From CAZVGZ01 sp964627605 (GTDB taxonomy: Bacteria; Latescibacterota; MWCZ01; CAZVGZ01): DNA of 64,000 bases. The notes below the pieces were generated by a model, which worked only from the letters and a program-made list of their open reading frames with translations, did no database searches and was not told the origin of the DNA. The stretch is taken from contig CAZVGZ010000004.1 in the NCBI GenBank assembly GCA_964627605.1, positions 76,093 to 140,092 on the forward strand. The letters are read 5' to 3'. This document shows positions 44,686-53,891 of the stretch, piece after piece. The stretch's first letter is position 1, and every line of letters begins with the position of its first letter. A program made the translations under genes and the position numbers.

Positions 44686-46917
44686 TCAAGCCGCCTGTTC
44701 ATCAGGTTGGACGGTCATCACAGCTTTGCACGACAGACATCGATGGGTTGTTTCGCCGCTGCGATCGGTCTTTTCGATTACGAACTTGGCGTCGCACTGC
44801 GGGCACGGCGTCGGGACCGGCTTGTCCCACATCGCATGCTTGCAGTCCGGGTATCGCTCGCAACCATAAAAAGTCCGGCCTTTCTTGCTGCTCTTCTCCG
44901 AGAGTTCACCCTCACCGCACTCTGGACATGTGACCCCTGTGGGAATCGAGCGGGTAGTCTTGCACTCCGGGTAGCGCGAACACGAAAGAAAACGTCCTCG
45001 ACGACCTGTTCTCATCACCATAGGTGCATTACACTCATCGCAGACGTAGTCAGTTGGCTGCGGTCCGTCTTCCTCATCCAGAGATTTTGTGGTCCGACAG
45101 TCAGGGAAACCGGTGCACGCCAAAAATTTGCCTCGCCGCCCCCAACGGATCACCATCGGCTTGCCACACTCTTCGCAGACCTCATCCGTCTGTTCTACAA
45201 CCAACTCTTTGAGTTCGGCTTTTCGCTCCTTGGCCGCATCCAACGACTTCTCAAAGTCACTGTAAAACTCAGATAGCATCTCCTGCCAGTGGTCATTGCC
45301 CTGTTCAATGTTGTCCAGTTCGCGCTCCATCGACGCGGTGAATTTGGTGTCGAAAAAGCGATCAAAATTCTCCACTAAGATCCGGTTTACCACAATGCCC
45401 AACTCGGTGGGGAACATTGAGCTACCAGACTTTTCGATGTATTCCCGCTCAAGGATCGTCGAGACGATGGAGGCGTATGTACTCGGCCTGCCGATCTCCT
45501 CAGCCTCAAGCTGTTTGACCAGAGTCGCTTCGGTATACCGAGGTGGCGGCTCAGTGAATTTCTGTTCAGGAGCAATCTTCGAAGCGTCGAACCTCTGGCC
45601 TTCAGCCAGATCCGCCGGGATTTTGTCTTTCCGCTCGTCGTCCTCGTCATCTTTGCCCTCGGCGTAGATAGCCGAAAACCCGTCGAATGTCATCACATGG
45701 TCAATCGCCCGCAAAACGTAGGGCCCACCTTCCATCTGCACGGTCGTGACATCGACCTCCATCGGTACCATCTGGCTCGAGACAAACCGGTTCCAAATGA
45801 GTGTATAGAGCTTCAGTTGGTCTTTTTCCAGAACATTCTTGAGGCTTTCTGGACCGCGATCAAGGTTAGTCGGACGCACCGCTTCATGGGCGTCCTGAGC
45901 GTTTGATCGGTTCTTGTAGATTGCAGGCCTATTTGGCAGGTATTTCTGACCGTACCGCTTGTCGATGTAGTCGCGGATCGCAGCGACCGCTTCGTCAGCA
46001 ATGCGAGTGGAATCGGTCCTCATGTAGGTTATCAGCCCCTCGCGACCGCCCTCGACCTCAATCCCCTCATACAGCTGCTGCGCCACCACCATCGTCCTCT
46101 GGGCGGTATAGCCCATCTTCCTTGAGGCTTCTTGCTGAAGTGTGCTGGTGATAAACGGCGGCGACGGGCGTCTTTTCTGCGGTTTCTTTACAAGGGATTT
46201 GACCGAAAAACTCTGCTTCGCTATCGCCTCGATGTGGGATTTGGCGGTCTCTTCGTTGGGGATGCGCTTGGTCTTGCCGTCTATGCGCCAAAGGTTCGTC
46301 TGTAGGATCGGGTCGCTCTCGCCGTCACGGACCAGCGACACAGCGATTCGCCAGAACTCCTCAGGCTCGAAAGCATCAATCTCCGCCTGCCGCTCGCAGA
46401 TAATCCTCAACGCAACCGACTGCACTCGCCCGGCGCTAAGCCCTTTACGCACTGTGCTCCACAGGACCGGACTGACCTTATACCCCACCAGACGATCGAG
46501 CACGCGTCTGGCCTGCTGCGCGTCAACTTTCCGCATGTCTATTTTTTCTGGGTCGGCGATCGCGCTCCTCACGGCATCTTTGGTGATCTCATTGAAGGTC
46601 ACCCTATGTATTTCGCGGTCGCTCTTTAGCACCTCCGTAACATGCCAGGCTATAGCCTCCCCCTCGCGATCGGGATCGGTCGCTAGGTAGATGGCGTCTG
46701 CGGTCTTACTGAGCGCCCTGAGTTTCTTTACAACCGCAGCCCTGTCCTTCACCTCAACATACTTGGGTTTGAAACCATCCTCAGGGTCAACCCCCAGATC
46801 GCGCCGGGGAAGATCGCGAACGTGCCCCATGCACGCCGCCACTTTGAATTTTTTCCCGAGGAACTTGTTGATCGTCTCAACTTTGCCCTGGGACTCCACT
46901 ATAACCAGTCCGCTCAT
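44686..46917 (-). CDS. topA: DNA topoisomerase I
   Basis: A 743-residue type IA topoisomerase that relaxes negative supercoils. The TOPRIM start LVIVESQGKVETINKFLG is followed by YLATDPDREGEAIAWH (acidic triad). The active-site tyrosine is in LITYMRTDSTRIADEA. The C-terminus has four cysteine ribbons: CEECGKPMVIRWGRRGKF..., CDECNAPMVMRTGRRGRF..., CPECGEGELSEK..., and the divergent CPQCDAKF...CLSCK. The first positions of the motif (SQGKVET rather than SPAKAKT) differ from the common form. GAGG lies before ATG 46917. Located between xer and rluD genes on the same strand. Confidence 0.95.
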   Translation of the reverse strand: MSGLVIVESQGKVETINKFLGKKFKVAACMGHVRDLPRRDLGVDPEDGFKPKYVEVKDRAAVVKKLRALSKTADAIYLATDPDREGEAIAWHVTEVLKSDREIHRVTFNEITKDAVRSAIADPEKIDMRKVDAQQARRVLDRLVGYKVSPVLWSTVRKGLSAGRVQSVALRIICERQAEIDAFEPEEFWRIAVSLVRDGESDPILQTNLWRIDGKTKRIPNEETAKSHIEAIAKQSFSVKSLVKKPQKRRPSPPFITSTLQQEASRKMGYTAQRTMVVAQQLYEGIEVEGGREGLITYMRTDSTRIADEAVAAIRDYIDKRYGQKYLPNRPAIYKNRSNAQDAHEAVRPTNLDRGPESLKNVLEKDQLKLYTLIWNRFVSSQMVPMEVDVTTVQMEGGPYVLRAIDHVMTFDGFSAIYAEGKDDEDDERKDKIPADLAEGQRFDASKIAPEQKFTEPPPRYTEATLVKQLEAEEIGRPSTYASIVSTILEREYIEKSGSSMFPTELGIVVNRILVENFDRFFDTKFTASMERELDNIEQGNDHWQEMLSEFYSDFEKSLDAAKERKAELKELVVEQTDEVCEECGKPMVIRWGRRGKFLACTGFPDCRTTKSLDEEDGPQPTDYVCDECNAPMVMRTGRRGRFLSCSRYPECKTTRSIPTGVTCPECGEGELSEKSSKKGRTFYGCERYPDCKHAMWDKPVPTPCPQCDAKFVIEKTDRSGETTHRCLSCKAVMTVQPDEQAA

Positions 46918-47111
46918 GAACGCATTACCTCACAACAAAACGTGATGGCCCTCGCAAAGGCCTATGGATGTACAGTGCGATTATCGCACCTGCACCGAAT
47001 ATCTACACTCCACCACAGAAAAAAAGCCAACCACAGAGCAACCCGGCCAGTGAGTATAAGCGGCTTGGGTTTGGGCTGGCAAGTTATGGAGCCGTCGGTA
47101 AGGAACTCGTC

Positions 47112-47137
47112 AACCGGCTTGACAGTTCCAGCCGGTT
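47112..47137. repeat. Inverted repeat between rluD-type gene and topA
   Basis: AACCGGCT (47112-47119) and AGCCGGTT (47130-47137) form an 8-base-pair stem with a 10-base loop in the gap 46918-47169. No T-run follows, so it is not a clear terminator; it may be an RNA hairpin or protein site. Confidence 0.35.
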
Positions 47138-47153
47138 CCGCACTACCAGCACG

Positions 47154-47171
47154 AAGGCCACTAGTGGCCTT
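47154..47171 (-). terminator. 18-base palindrome at the end of the pseudouridine synthase gene
   Basis: AAGGCCACTAGTGGCCTT is a perfect 18-base palindrome whose edge overlaps the TAA (47170-47172) of the rluD-type gene. It could help end transcription, but a loopless palindrome without a U-tract is not a standard terminator. Confidence 0.3.
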
Positions 47172-48138
47172 AAAATTCCACGGCGTCAAACAGAGCCTGC
47201 ATGTCCGCCGGCACCGGAGCGGTGGCAGTGACAGTCTGCCCAGTTGTTGGATGCGCCAACGTCAAGACCCTAGCGTGCAGTGCCTGCCTATCAAATCTCG
47301 CCAACAACCCGGCGGCGCGGCGACGGTACCTGGGGTCTATACCCTTCAACTGAACCTGCCGTCCGCCGTAGTCTGGGTCACCGAATACAGGGTGGCCGGT
47401 ATGCTGCATGTGCACCCTTATCTGGTGAGTGCGCCCGGTCTCCAGCCGAAGTTCTGCCACACTTACTATCGGGTGGTAGTCCGAAAGGGTGGTGTAATGA
47501 GTGATCGCCGGCCTGGACGAGCGCCCGCCAGCCGCCATCCGCCTTGGGTCGCTCTTGCACCTGCCGATAGCCACGTCCACAGTGCCCTCCCTGGGACTCA
47601 GCCTACCCCACATCACAGCGATATACTGCCTAACGATCTCCCGTGCGCTCAGGTCAGCCGACAGTCGCATATGCGCAGCATCGGTCTTGGCGGCAACAAT
47701 GGCCCCAGACGTGTCCTTGTCCAACCGATGAACGATCCCGGGCCTAAGCGCACCATTGATCCCCGAAAGCTGCCCGCAGTGAGACATCAGAGCATTAACA
47801 AGAGTGCCCGATGGGTGCCCCCGCGCCGGATGAACGACCATGCCCGCCGGTTTGTTTACAATGATTATCTCGTCATCCTCATAGAGTATCTCCAGAGGTA
47901 TCGCTTCAGGTGCTACATCTTGCGACGGCTCAGGCGGCGGGATAGTTACATGAAGCGTCTCACCGCCTTTGAGTTTCGTTCCTGGTTTTAGCTGTTTTCC
48001 TGGCGACTCGCTGGTGATTTTCCCACCAGTGACAAGGCTGGAGACCTGACTTCGAGACAGCCGCTCGCCTAGCGCATCGGTCACATACTGATCGACGCGG
48101 GTGCCCTTGGCCTCCACAGGAACTGTTATCACGCACAT
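47170..48138 (-). CDS. rluD: RluD-type large-subunit rRNA pseudouridine synthase
   Basis: A 322-residue synthase of the RluA/RluD family that converts uridines of 23S rRNA (helix 69 for RluD itself) to pseudouridine. An N-terminal S4 domain (RVDQYVTDALGERLSRSQV) is followed by the catalytic core with IVNKPAGMVVHPARG and the conserved HRLDKDTSG with the nucleophilic aspartate, then RTHQIRVHMQHTGHPVFGD. The start ATG 48138 is preferred to 48168 because the family begins near VPVEAKGTRVDQY, though neither has a clear ribosome site. It ends at a perfect palindrome. Assignment to RluD rather than RluA/C is by length and S4 domain. Confidence 0.85.
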   Translation of the reverse strand: MCVITVPVEAKGTRVDQYVTDALGERLSRSQVSSLVTGGKITSESPGKQLKPGTKLKGGETLHVTIPPPEPSQDVAPEAIPLEILYEDDEIIIVNKPAGMVVHPARGHPSGTLVNALMSHCGQLSGINGALRPGIVHRLDKDTSGAIVAAKTDAAHMRLSADLSAREIVRQYIAVMWGRLSPREGTVDVAIGRCKSDPRRMAAGGRSSRPAITHYTTLSDYHPIVSVAELRLETGRTHQIRVHMQHTGHPVFGDPDYGGRQVQLKGIDPRYRRRAAGLLARFDRQALHARVLTLAHPTTGQTVTATAPVPADMQALFDAVEF

Positions 48139-48174
48139 GGCATCATGTCTGAAAAGAGATAGGAGCACAAAGCT

Positions 48175-49245
48175 CTAAAGATCGGTCAACCCCAACGCCC
48201 AGCGGATACTTGTCCACTGCCCACGAACACCTTCCGCGATTCTCTTCCACGACCAGTGAACAACAGCCCCGCGCAGCGAAGCAACACATACCATCACCAC
48301 CCCGAATATCACCACCATCAGCCGGTAGACCGCAGCAACCAACATCCCGTCGTTATAGCGGTAGTAACGCCACTCATTTTCCCGGGAGCGGATCAGAGTC
48401 GAGGTTATCATATGCTGTGTGGTTTTACCACCGAAATGGATCACCGACGCGTGGGGAAGAAACATAACTCTATATCCGGCATCGCGAACACGTCGATACA
48501 GGTCTGGCCCCTCGCCGAGAATAATCGAAAAAGTCTCATCGAACAGCCCTGTCTCTTCAAGGACCTCTCGGCGCAACACAGCGTTGGCCTCGCCAGGCAG
48601 TTCTATAGTCCGTGTGGCACTGTGATCCCACCATCCGTAGCGCATCGCGCCAAAAAACCGAGAATCGGGATACCGATCAGACAGATTAAGAAGGTCGTAC
48701 AGCTCATATCGCAACCGGGGTAGCGATCTGGCGCAGCTAAGCTGAAGGGTCTCGTCCGGGTTGAGCATTTTTCCGCCTGTACCGCCGAACTCCGGGTTCT
48801 GATCCAAAAAGTCAACATGCGCCTTAAGAGTACCAGGAAATACGATAGTGTCGTCGTTGAGCAGCATCAGATAGCGGCCTGTCCCCAGCCTCAGATTGAT
48901 ATTGTTGTTTACTGCGTATGATTTGCGCTCATCGTTGACACTCAACACCACCTTGGGGTATCGCCGTCGCACCTCCTCAACACTGCCGTCAGTCGAACTG
49001 TTGTCAACCACCAGCACTTCAAACTCTATCCCCTGGTCCTGCGAATAGATCGACTCTAAGCAGCCCAACAGCAGTTCGCGGTTATCAGTGTTGACAATGG
49101 ATATGCTCAGGTCTACGTTGGTCGAGTCGTAATCAGGTGGACCAATCTGCGGTAGTTCTCGGTTGATTGGGGACATCTCTTCTTGGGCTGTGGGGTGGTT
49201 GAACAGCAAAGTGTCGCTAAAGGTGAAACTTTTTGAGGACCGCAT
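48175..49245 (-). CDS. Glycosyltransferase family 2 protein with membrane tail
   Basis: A 356-residue GT2 enzyme: DLSISIVNTDNRELLLGCLES starts the fold, VLVVDNSSTDGS holds the first metal-site residues, and RYLMLLNDDTIVFPG contains the DxD-like acidic pair (NDD). A transmembrane segment VVIFGVVMVCVASLRGAVV lies near the C-terminus. It likely adds a sugar to a lipid or surface glycan at the inner membrane. GAGGAG lies 4 bases before ATG 49245, which is inside the end of the upstream gene (29 bases overlap); the in-frame ATG 49176 also follows purine-rich sequence. The neighbouring sugar-nucleotide genes support a glycan role. Confidence 0.85.
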   Translation of the reverse strand: MRSSKSFTFSDTLLFNHPTAQEEMSPINRELPQIGPPDYDSTNVDLSISIVNTDNRELLLGCLESIYSQDQGIEFEVLVVDNSSTDGSVEEVRRRYPKVVLSVNDERKSYAVNNNINLRLGTGRYLMLLNDDTIVFPGTLKAHVDFLDQNPEFGGTGGKMLNPDETLQLSCARSLPRLRYELYDLLNLSDRYPDSRFFGAMRYGWWDHSATRTIELPGEANAVLRREVLEETGLFDETFSIILGEGPDLYRRVRDAGYRVMFLPHASVIHFGGKTTQHMITSTLIRSRENEWRYYRYNDGMLVAAVYRLMVVIFGVVMVCVASLRGAVVHWSWKRIAEGVRGQWTSIRWALGLTDL

Positions 49246-49984
49246 CCAACTCCTCGACGGTGCCTATATCCATATAGTGCCCATCGTCAAAAACCTCAGC
49301 GACCACTTTCATATCGGCCTGTATCGCCGCGTTGAACACGTCACCTAGTACAACTTCGGTATCTGAGCTGGGCAGTTGCGCCAGATATTCGTGCATGAAA
49401 CCTGAGAACCGTCCTCCCCAGCAGGCGTTGCCCCACATATACTTAAGAGAACTGTCCTGAGGTTTATCGATGGTATCAAGCACATCGTGTGTGTCACTCA
49501 AACTCACCATACCAAACTTGGTCGGTGTGTTAGTCACGAACGCCCCTAGCACCAGGTCGGCCTCCAGGTCCGCCTGCTTTACGAGCATCCGCTCGAAACA
49601 CTCTCCTGGTGCAACAATCGTGTCAGGCATCCCGAACAGAACCGTCTCCTCACCTGAGAGCCAGGGATGTGCCAGATCGAGCGCGTAGGGCATCCCTGAA
49701 AGCTGCTCCTGGTATAGATAGGCGATGTCAACCCCGAATCTGCTGCCGTCACCATAGTAGTGCATTATCTCATATTTGTACTCGCCGAGTACAACAAAAA
49801 GTCGCTCTGCCCCAGCTTTGACCATCTGCTCAATGAGAAACTGGCTAATGACTTTGGGGCGCTTGTGGATGGTCCCGTCAACTTCATAGTCCTGATAGCC
49901 GATGGGGAAAAGCTCTTTCGCACCAGGCAGGGGTGCCAGACGACTTCCTCGACCAGCAGCCGGGATTAGCCCGACATAGCTCAC
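49217..49984 (-). CDS. Sugar nucleotidyltransferase (NTP_transferase family)
   Basis: A 255-residue nucleotidyltransferase: VGLIPAAGRGSRLAPLPGAKELFPI carries the GxGxR...K signature, and VLFGMPDTIVAPGE contains the acidic metal site. The C-terminal end is short, unlike glucose-1-phosphate thymidylyltransferase, so it is a lean member. It would activate a sugar-1-phosphate with NTP. It overlaps the GT2 gene, and a GHMP kinase of the glucuronokinase type is 2.5 kb upstream on the same strand, so a kinase-plus-uridylyl/thymidylyl pair making a nucleotide sugar is plausible but not shown. Confidence 0.8.
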   Translation of the reverse strand: MSYVGLIPAAGRGSRLAPLPGAKELFPIGYQDYEVDGTIHKRPKVISQFLIEQMVKAGAERLFVVLGEYKYEIMHYYGDGSRFGVDIAYLYQEQLSGMPYALDLAHPWLSGEETVLFGMPDTIVAPGECFERMLVKQADLEADLVLGAFVTNTPTKFGMVSLSDTHDVLDTIDKPQDSSLKYMWGNACWGGRFSGFMHEYLAQLPSSDTEVVLGDVFNAAIQADMKVVAEVFDDGHYMDIGTVEELDAVLKKFHL

Positions 49985-50039
49985 TTGCCTGAAACCTCTT
50001 GTCTGTCAGCCAAGGGGTTCAATCGAACGGCTAGTAGGA

Positions 50040-50462
50040 TCAAGCTTTCACAACCTCCGGCTCCATCGCCCGCGACCGAAAAAATGCAGTCCAACCACCC
50101 ACGGCTTTGTCAACACTCCCGATCAACGGAAATACTTTAGTCTGAAGAGGATGATCTCCGCCAGATCGTGGTCTGACAATCGGGGTCCACGCGCCTTCGC
50201 CGTTGCTCCTTGATCCAGTGGCTTGGTCGATCTGCCTTCTGCGGTCGGCGTAGATAAGCACCTCAGGTGCCACAACCCGCCCCTTGACCGTAATTCGCGC
50301 TCTAATCCAGCGGCTGCCAGGATCGCTGAGCGATGCGATCGCCTGTCCAGGGTGTAGGTTTGATCGCCTGCGGTAGGAGCGGGAATCGTCAGCAGGATAG
50401 AGCAAGACGCCATCATCAGGATCAGAAGACGGTCTTGGCGAGGAGGTCTGACCGGTGTCCAT
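50040..50462 (-). CDS. Hypothetical protein
   Basis: A 140-residue protein, not recognised. It is rich in Pro, Ser, Arg and charged residues in the first 60 (PADDSRSYRRRSNLHPGQA), with a strand-like middle (RWIRARITVKGRVVAPEVLIY) and a C-terminus FFRSRAMEPEVVKA. No signal peptide or span. GGAG lies 7 bases before the ATG, supporting translation. It is between the nucleotidyltransferase gene and the enolase-superfamily gene, separated on both sides. The function cannot be guessed. Confidence 0.5.
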   Translation of the reverse strand: MDTGQTSSPRPSSDPDDGVLLYPADDSRSYRRRSNLHPGQAIASLSDPGSRWIRARITVKGRVVAPEVLIYADRRRQIDQATGSRSNGEGAWTPIVRPRSGGDHPLQTKVFPLIGSVDKAVGGWTAFFRSRAMEPEVVKA

Positions 50463-50676
50463 TAAACGCTCCGTCGGTGGACAGTGGGTTGGGAGTCTAA
50501 GTTAATCTATACTGTGTATAAATTCGACCAAAGCAGCCCTGTTTGCCAAGAGGAAGCCGAACCAAAAGACGAGCTGAGCTGATTCAATTCGCGTCTACAA
50601 ACCACCGGCGAGAGATGCATCCAATCGAGAGAGAATTCGCCGCAGGAACGACTCAACATCACCGCATGAACCAGTG

Positions 50677-51864
50677 CTACTTTTCGGTGGCGATCATTTT
50701 CAACGCGATCGTTTCGACGCTGTATTGTTGACCTAAGAACGGTTCGTCAACGAATGGCGCCAATATCTCATCGGTGAACTCAATCCCAAGGCCAGGCCCG
50801 TCCGGCAGTACGCAGCGCCCGTTCGCCAGTTCCAGGTCGCCCATCCTGGGGCCGTCGCCTAAAAACTGCGTCGGCCCGTTCAGATCGACCGGGCGATCAA
50901 AACCATAGGCGGCGTACAGATGGCTCGACGCCAGAAACCCCAATGTGCTCTCTGTCAGCCCGCTCCCAAGAAGCCCAATCCCTGCCTCTTGAGCAATCTC
51001 AATTGAGCGTCTCGCCCCGCGAATACCACCCATCTTGCACACTTTCACCACCAACATATCCAGCGCATCCAGCTTGATCCACTGTATTAGATCAGCAGGA
51101 GACCAGATGCTCTCATCGACTGCGATGGGAACAGGTGACGTTGCGACCAGACGCCGATAGCCGGTGATGTCATGCACCGCAAGCGGCTGCTCCAACACCT
51201 GGACCCCTACGTCGGCGAACCTCTTCGCCAACTCTTGAGCCTGGCTAAGCGTGTAGGCCTGGTTGGCGTCTGCCCACAAAAAAGCATCCCCTGCGGTCTC
51301 GGCTATTTTCTTTACCACCTCGGCGTCGCTCTTTGGCGACAGCCCAACTTTGATCTTGAACCCTTTGAACCCTTTTTCCAGCCCCTCCTCGGTGCGAGAC
51401 ACCGCGTCGTCGATGTTGGACGCGCCAACAATCCAGGTGTAGTCGAGTTCTGATTTCCTGTTGGCCCCAAACATCTGTCGCAATCCAACCCCAGTCGCCC
51501 TGGCGACAAGATCGTGGACCGCGATATCGACTGCCGACTTCGCTATCGGCTGCCCGTGGGTCGCGCCTGGGGCAATGATCTCATCCATCTGCGTGTGGAT
51601 CGCGTCCAGATCGAACGGGTCCATACCAACCAAGAGAGGCGCAATATAGCCCCGCAAAGTCGTTACCACCGACTCCTCAGTCTCGTAGCTCCAGCGGTGA
51701 GACGGCCTGGCTTCACCCCAACCGACCGTGCCATCATCGGCGGTGAGCTTGACACAGACGTGAGGCGCCCGCTGATCGCTGCTTCCAGCCACACCCCGTG
51801 CAATGCGGAGCGACCCAACGAAGGGCAGGTTGAGAGGAAACAGATCAACCCGTTCAATTTTCAT
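50677..51864 (-). CDS. Enolase-superfamily enzyme (mandelate racemase / muconate lactonizing group)
   Basis: A 395-residue enzyme with the enolase-superfamily capping domain (IERVDLFPLNLPF, YETEESVVTTLRGYI) and TIM barrel. The barrel has the KxK of the MLE subgroup (FKGFKIKVGL), metal ligands in FLWADANQAY, VLEQPLAVHD and IAVDESIWSP, and a lysine in VVKVCKMGGIRGARR. Members catalyse racemisation, epimerisation, dehydration or cycloisomerisation next to a carboxylate. Which substrate applies is unknown. ATG 51864 is chosen (AAGGG 9 bases upstream); longer in-frame starts up to 52032 lie on the next gene and are rejected. Confidence 0.8.
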   Translation of the reverse strand: MKIERVDLFPLNLPFVGSLRIARGVAGSSDQRAPHVCVKLTADDGTVGWGEARPSHRWSYETEESVVTTLRGYIAPLLVGMDPFDLDAIHTQMDEIIAPGATHGQPIAKSAVDIAVHDLVARATGVGLRQMFGANRKSELDYTWIVGASNIDDAVSRTEEGLEKGFKGFKIKVGLSPKSDAEVVKKIAETAGDAFLWADANQAYTLSQAQELAKRFADVGVQVLEQPLAVHDITGYRRLVATSPVPIAVDESIWSPADLIQWIKLDALDMLVVKVCKMGGIRGARRSIEIAQEAGIGLLGSGLTESTLGFLASSHLYAAYGFDRPVDLNGPTQFLGDGPRMGDLELANGRCVLPDGPGLGIEFTDEILAPFVDEPFLGQQYSVETIALKMIATEK

Positions 51865-51895
51865 TCCAAACATCCCTTTTCTTGCAGAAACGCTA

Positions 51896-52468
51896 CTACC
51901 ACCTCTGAAATCGCCACGAACCGCCCTGAGGATCGTAAACACAGAGCCGGTTTCGTGTGGCGCGAAACCCGAGGACGTAATGGTCGCTGTCGTTGTTTTG
52001 ATAGCGAAACGGCCCGCCCAGCCAAATTCCACTTTCAGGTAGGTCTGAGAAAAAACGGGGTATCAACTCGCGAATCGAGGTTGGGTAGACCCCTGGGTCG
52101 GTATGGTAATCTTCCAACGCGATAACTATTGGCTGCGCTGATCGCTGCGCCGCCTCACACACCGAAGTTCCGCCTATAAACCCAACCACCTGCGCAAATC
52201 CCAACAACGCGAATAGACAAAAACCTCGAAGGTTGGCGCGGACACCGAGTCGATTCTTTCTGGTTGCGCTGATTACCCCAAACGAAAAATTGACAGCCGC
52301 ACCGACACCGGTGACCACGAAAACAATCAGCAACCCCACAGTGCCAATTGACCCCAGGGTCGACTGGTGCGCCGCCCACAGGCCGAACCCAGGCAGAACG
52401 CAGCCCATCGCGATCAACATCAGATCGCGAACCGATGGCACCCAGCGTTCAGTCTCCACCGGCACCAT
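51896..52468 (-). CDS. Multi-span membrane protein of unknown function
   Basis: A 190-residue protein with about three hydrophobic spans in the first 110 residues (LMLIAMGCVLPGFGLWAAH, VGLLIVFVVTGVGAAVNFSF, LFALLGFAQVVGFIGG) and a soluble C-terminus with IALEDYHTDPGVYPTSIREL and a pilin/type II pseudopilin-like pattern (YHTDPGVYPTS, FRYQNNDSDHYVLGF). The C-terminal ~90 residues resemble the globular part of small secreted type II secretion-like or DUF-type domains. Start overlaps the GHMP kinase stop by 20 bases. Unknown function. Confidence 0.5.
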   Translation of the reverse strand: MVPVETERWVPSVRDLMLIAMGCVLPGFGLWAAHQSTLGSIGTVGLLIVFVVTGVGAAVNFSFGVISATRKNRLGVRANLRGFCLFALLGFAQVVGFIGGTSVCEAAQRSAQPIVIALEDYHTDPGVYPTSIRELIPRFFSDLPESGIWLGGPFRYQNNDSDHYVLGFRATRNRLCVYDPQGGSWRFQRW

Positions 52469-53468
52469 CTATGCAAAGAATCGTTAGATTATAGCCTCTG
52501 TCGGCATAGGCGCCTCTTAGGCGACTAAGCTGTTCATCGCTGCGATACATCCCCACCACCGCACCACCTGAGCCAGAAAACTTCGCCGGTGCATCCAGCG
52601 ACCGGGCGATCTCCACCATCTCAAGGTTGCTGGGGCCGATAACCGCATCACCAAAAATTCGGCGGCGAAGGTCGAAGTTTGCGTTCATAAGCCCACCGAC
52701 GCCATCTATGTCTCCAGCCTCCAGCGACTTGCGCGCTTCCGACGCAAAATCTGCAAATCCCGTCATCGCGTTAATGACCTCCACATCCCCTTCGTGCCAA
52801 CGGGCACGGACATCGGAGTGAATCTTCCCTGAGTCGGAAGGATGGCTCAAATACGCCAGAAACAGCCCTGGCATTAGTAGTGGATCCATCGGCTCATATT
52901 CGCCATATCCGCGTTCGTCAAACAACTCTTTCGCAAAATCCATATAGACCACACCGCCGTAGGTCTGGATGACCCTGTCCTGCAAACCGGCCCTGATATC
53001 GAGCTCCTCCTCCTCTACACTCAGCACCAGATTGGGTTGTTTGGGTCTGGGCACTTCGACGTCGTAATGCTGTTTGAGCGTCTCTATCGTCGCGGTGATG
53101 ATCGCGCTGGAACCAGCCAGACCCACCTGCCTGGGAATCGTGGTGTCGTAGCTCAGAGCAAAACCACGGTCGTGAAGTGCGATCTTGTTGACCCCACAAT
53201 ATTCATGGAATTTCTTGCACGCAGATATCAGCAGCCGAACGCCGCCTGCATATCCGTTTCTCGAAACAGTATTAGCGAGGGAATAGAGACTCTCAAACTC
53301 GCTCGGATCGTGAATCGGGTGCGGCTCCACAGCCACATTCGATTGGGGCTTTAGGGTCACAGTCGCCGCAAAATTGGTGATCGCGCAAGAGATAGTGCGG
53401 CCAAAATAACCGTCGGATGGGTTACCCATAAAGCCTATGCGGGCATATGCGCTGGTCGTGATCTCCAC
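52449..53468 (-). CDS. GHMP kinase, glucuronokinase-like
   Basis: A 339-residue GHMP-family kinase: the N-terminus ARIGFMGNPSDGYFGRTIS and the phosphate-binding loop PRQVGLAGSSAIITATI are clear, and the C-terminus has KFSGSGGAVVGMYRSDE. The opening and the PHPIHDPSE segment resemble plant glucuronokinase, which makes glucuronic acid 1-phosphate; other sugars are possible. GTG start at 53468 with GGAGA 8 bases upstream. It is the first gene of the minus-strand run ending with GT2, and the nearby nucleotidyltransferase could act on its product (inference). Confidence 0.75.
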   Translation of the reverse strand: MEITTSAYARIGFMGNPSDGYFGRTISCAITNFAATVTLKPQSNVAVEPHPIHDPSEFESLYSLANTVSRNGYAGGVRLLISACKKFHEYCGVNKIALHDRGFALSYDTTIPRQVGLAGSSAIITATIETLKQHYDVEVPRPKQPNLVLSVEEEELDIRAGLQDRVIQTYGGVVYMDFAKELFDERGYGEYEPMDPLLMPGLFLAYLSHPSDSGKIHSDVRARWHEGDVEVINAMTGFADFASEARKSLEAGDIDGVGGLMNANFDLRRRIFGDAVIGPSNLEMVEIARSLDAPAKFSGSGGAVVGMYRSDEQLSRLRGAYADRGYNLTILCIDGAGGD

Positions 53469-53891
53469 AAAAAAAATCTCCGCGAGGGTTGCCTTGCCGC
53501 CACTGGCGGCTCGAAATTCCGTGTGCTGCTGATGGGTGCCGAGACTGTGCCAATCAAGATAAGCTCAGGCGACAATCCCAAACAGGTTGCCAAACCGTTC
53601 GGTCAAAAATGGTAAAAGTTTATTGCGAATCTTAGCTTGACAGCATTTGGCCCATTTGGTAAGTTACGTTTGGTGTGGGCTTGACATCGTCGTCCTTAGC
53701 CCTGCACTTTACAGGATCAGGGCCAGTTGCAGCCCACTTTTTCTGGGTCGGCGGTTCTGTCGGCAAGCGTCTTAAAGAAGTTGGGTGCATCAGGTCCGTT
53801 TGGCTGTTTGGCCCGTCTGAGTTGCCTTAAGGTAACGATTGCACCAAGTTCTGTATTTGCCACAACAACGAGTAGTGACTAGGAGGTTGGC
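53469..53891. other. Divergent intergenic region with candidate promoter
   Basis: This 423-base gap separates the GHMP kinase (minus) from the lipoprotein operon (plus). Two copies of TTGACA occur on the plus strand (53637-53642 and 53681-53686); the first is followed after 17 bases by TAAGTT (53660-53665), a weak -10. TTTGG repeats are frequent here. No gene, tRNA or clear ncRNA is recognised. Confidence 0.4.

Noticed and set aside
46822..47991. A 389-codon plus-strand open frame over topA and rluD
   Set aside because: It is antisense to two well-supported genes, lacks a ribosome site and has no recognised sequence.
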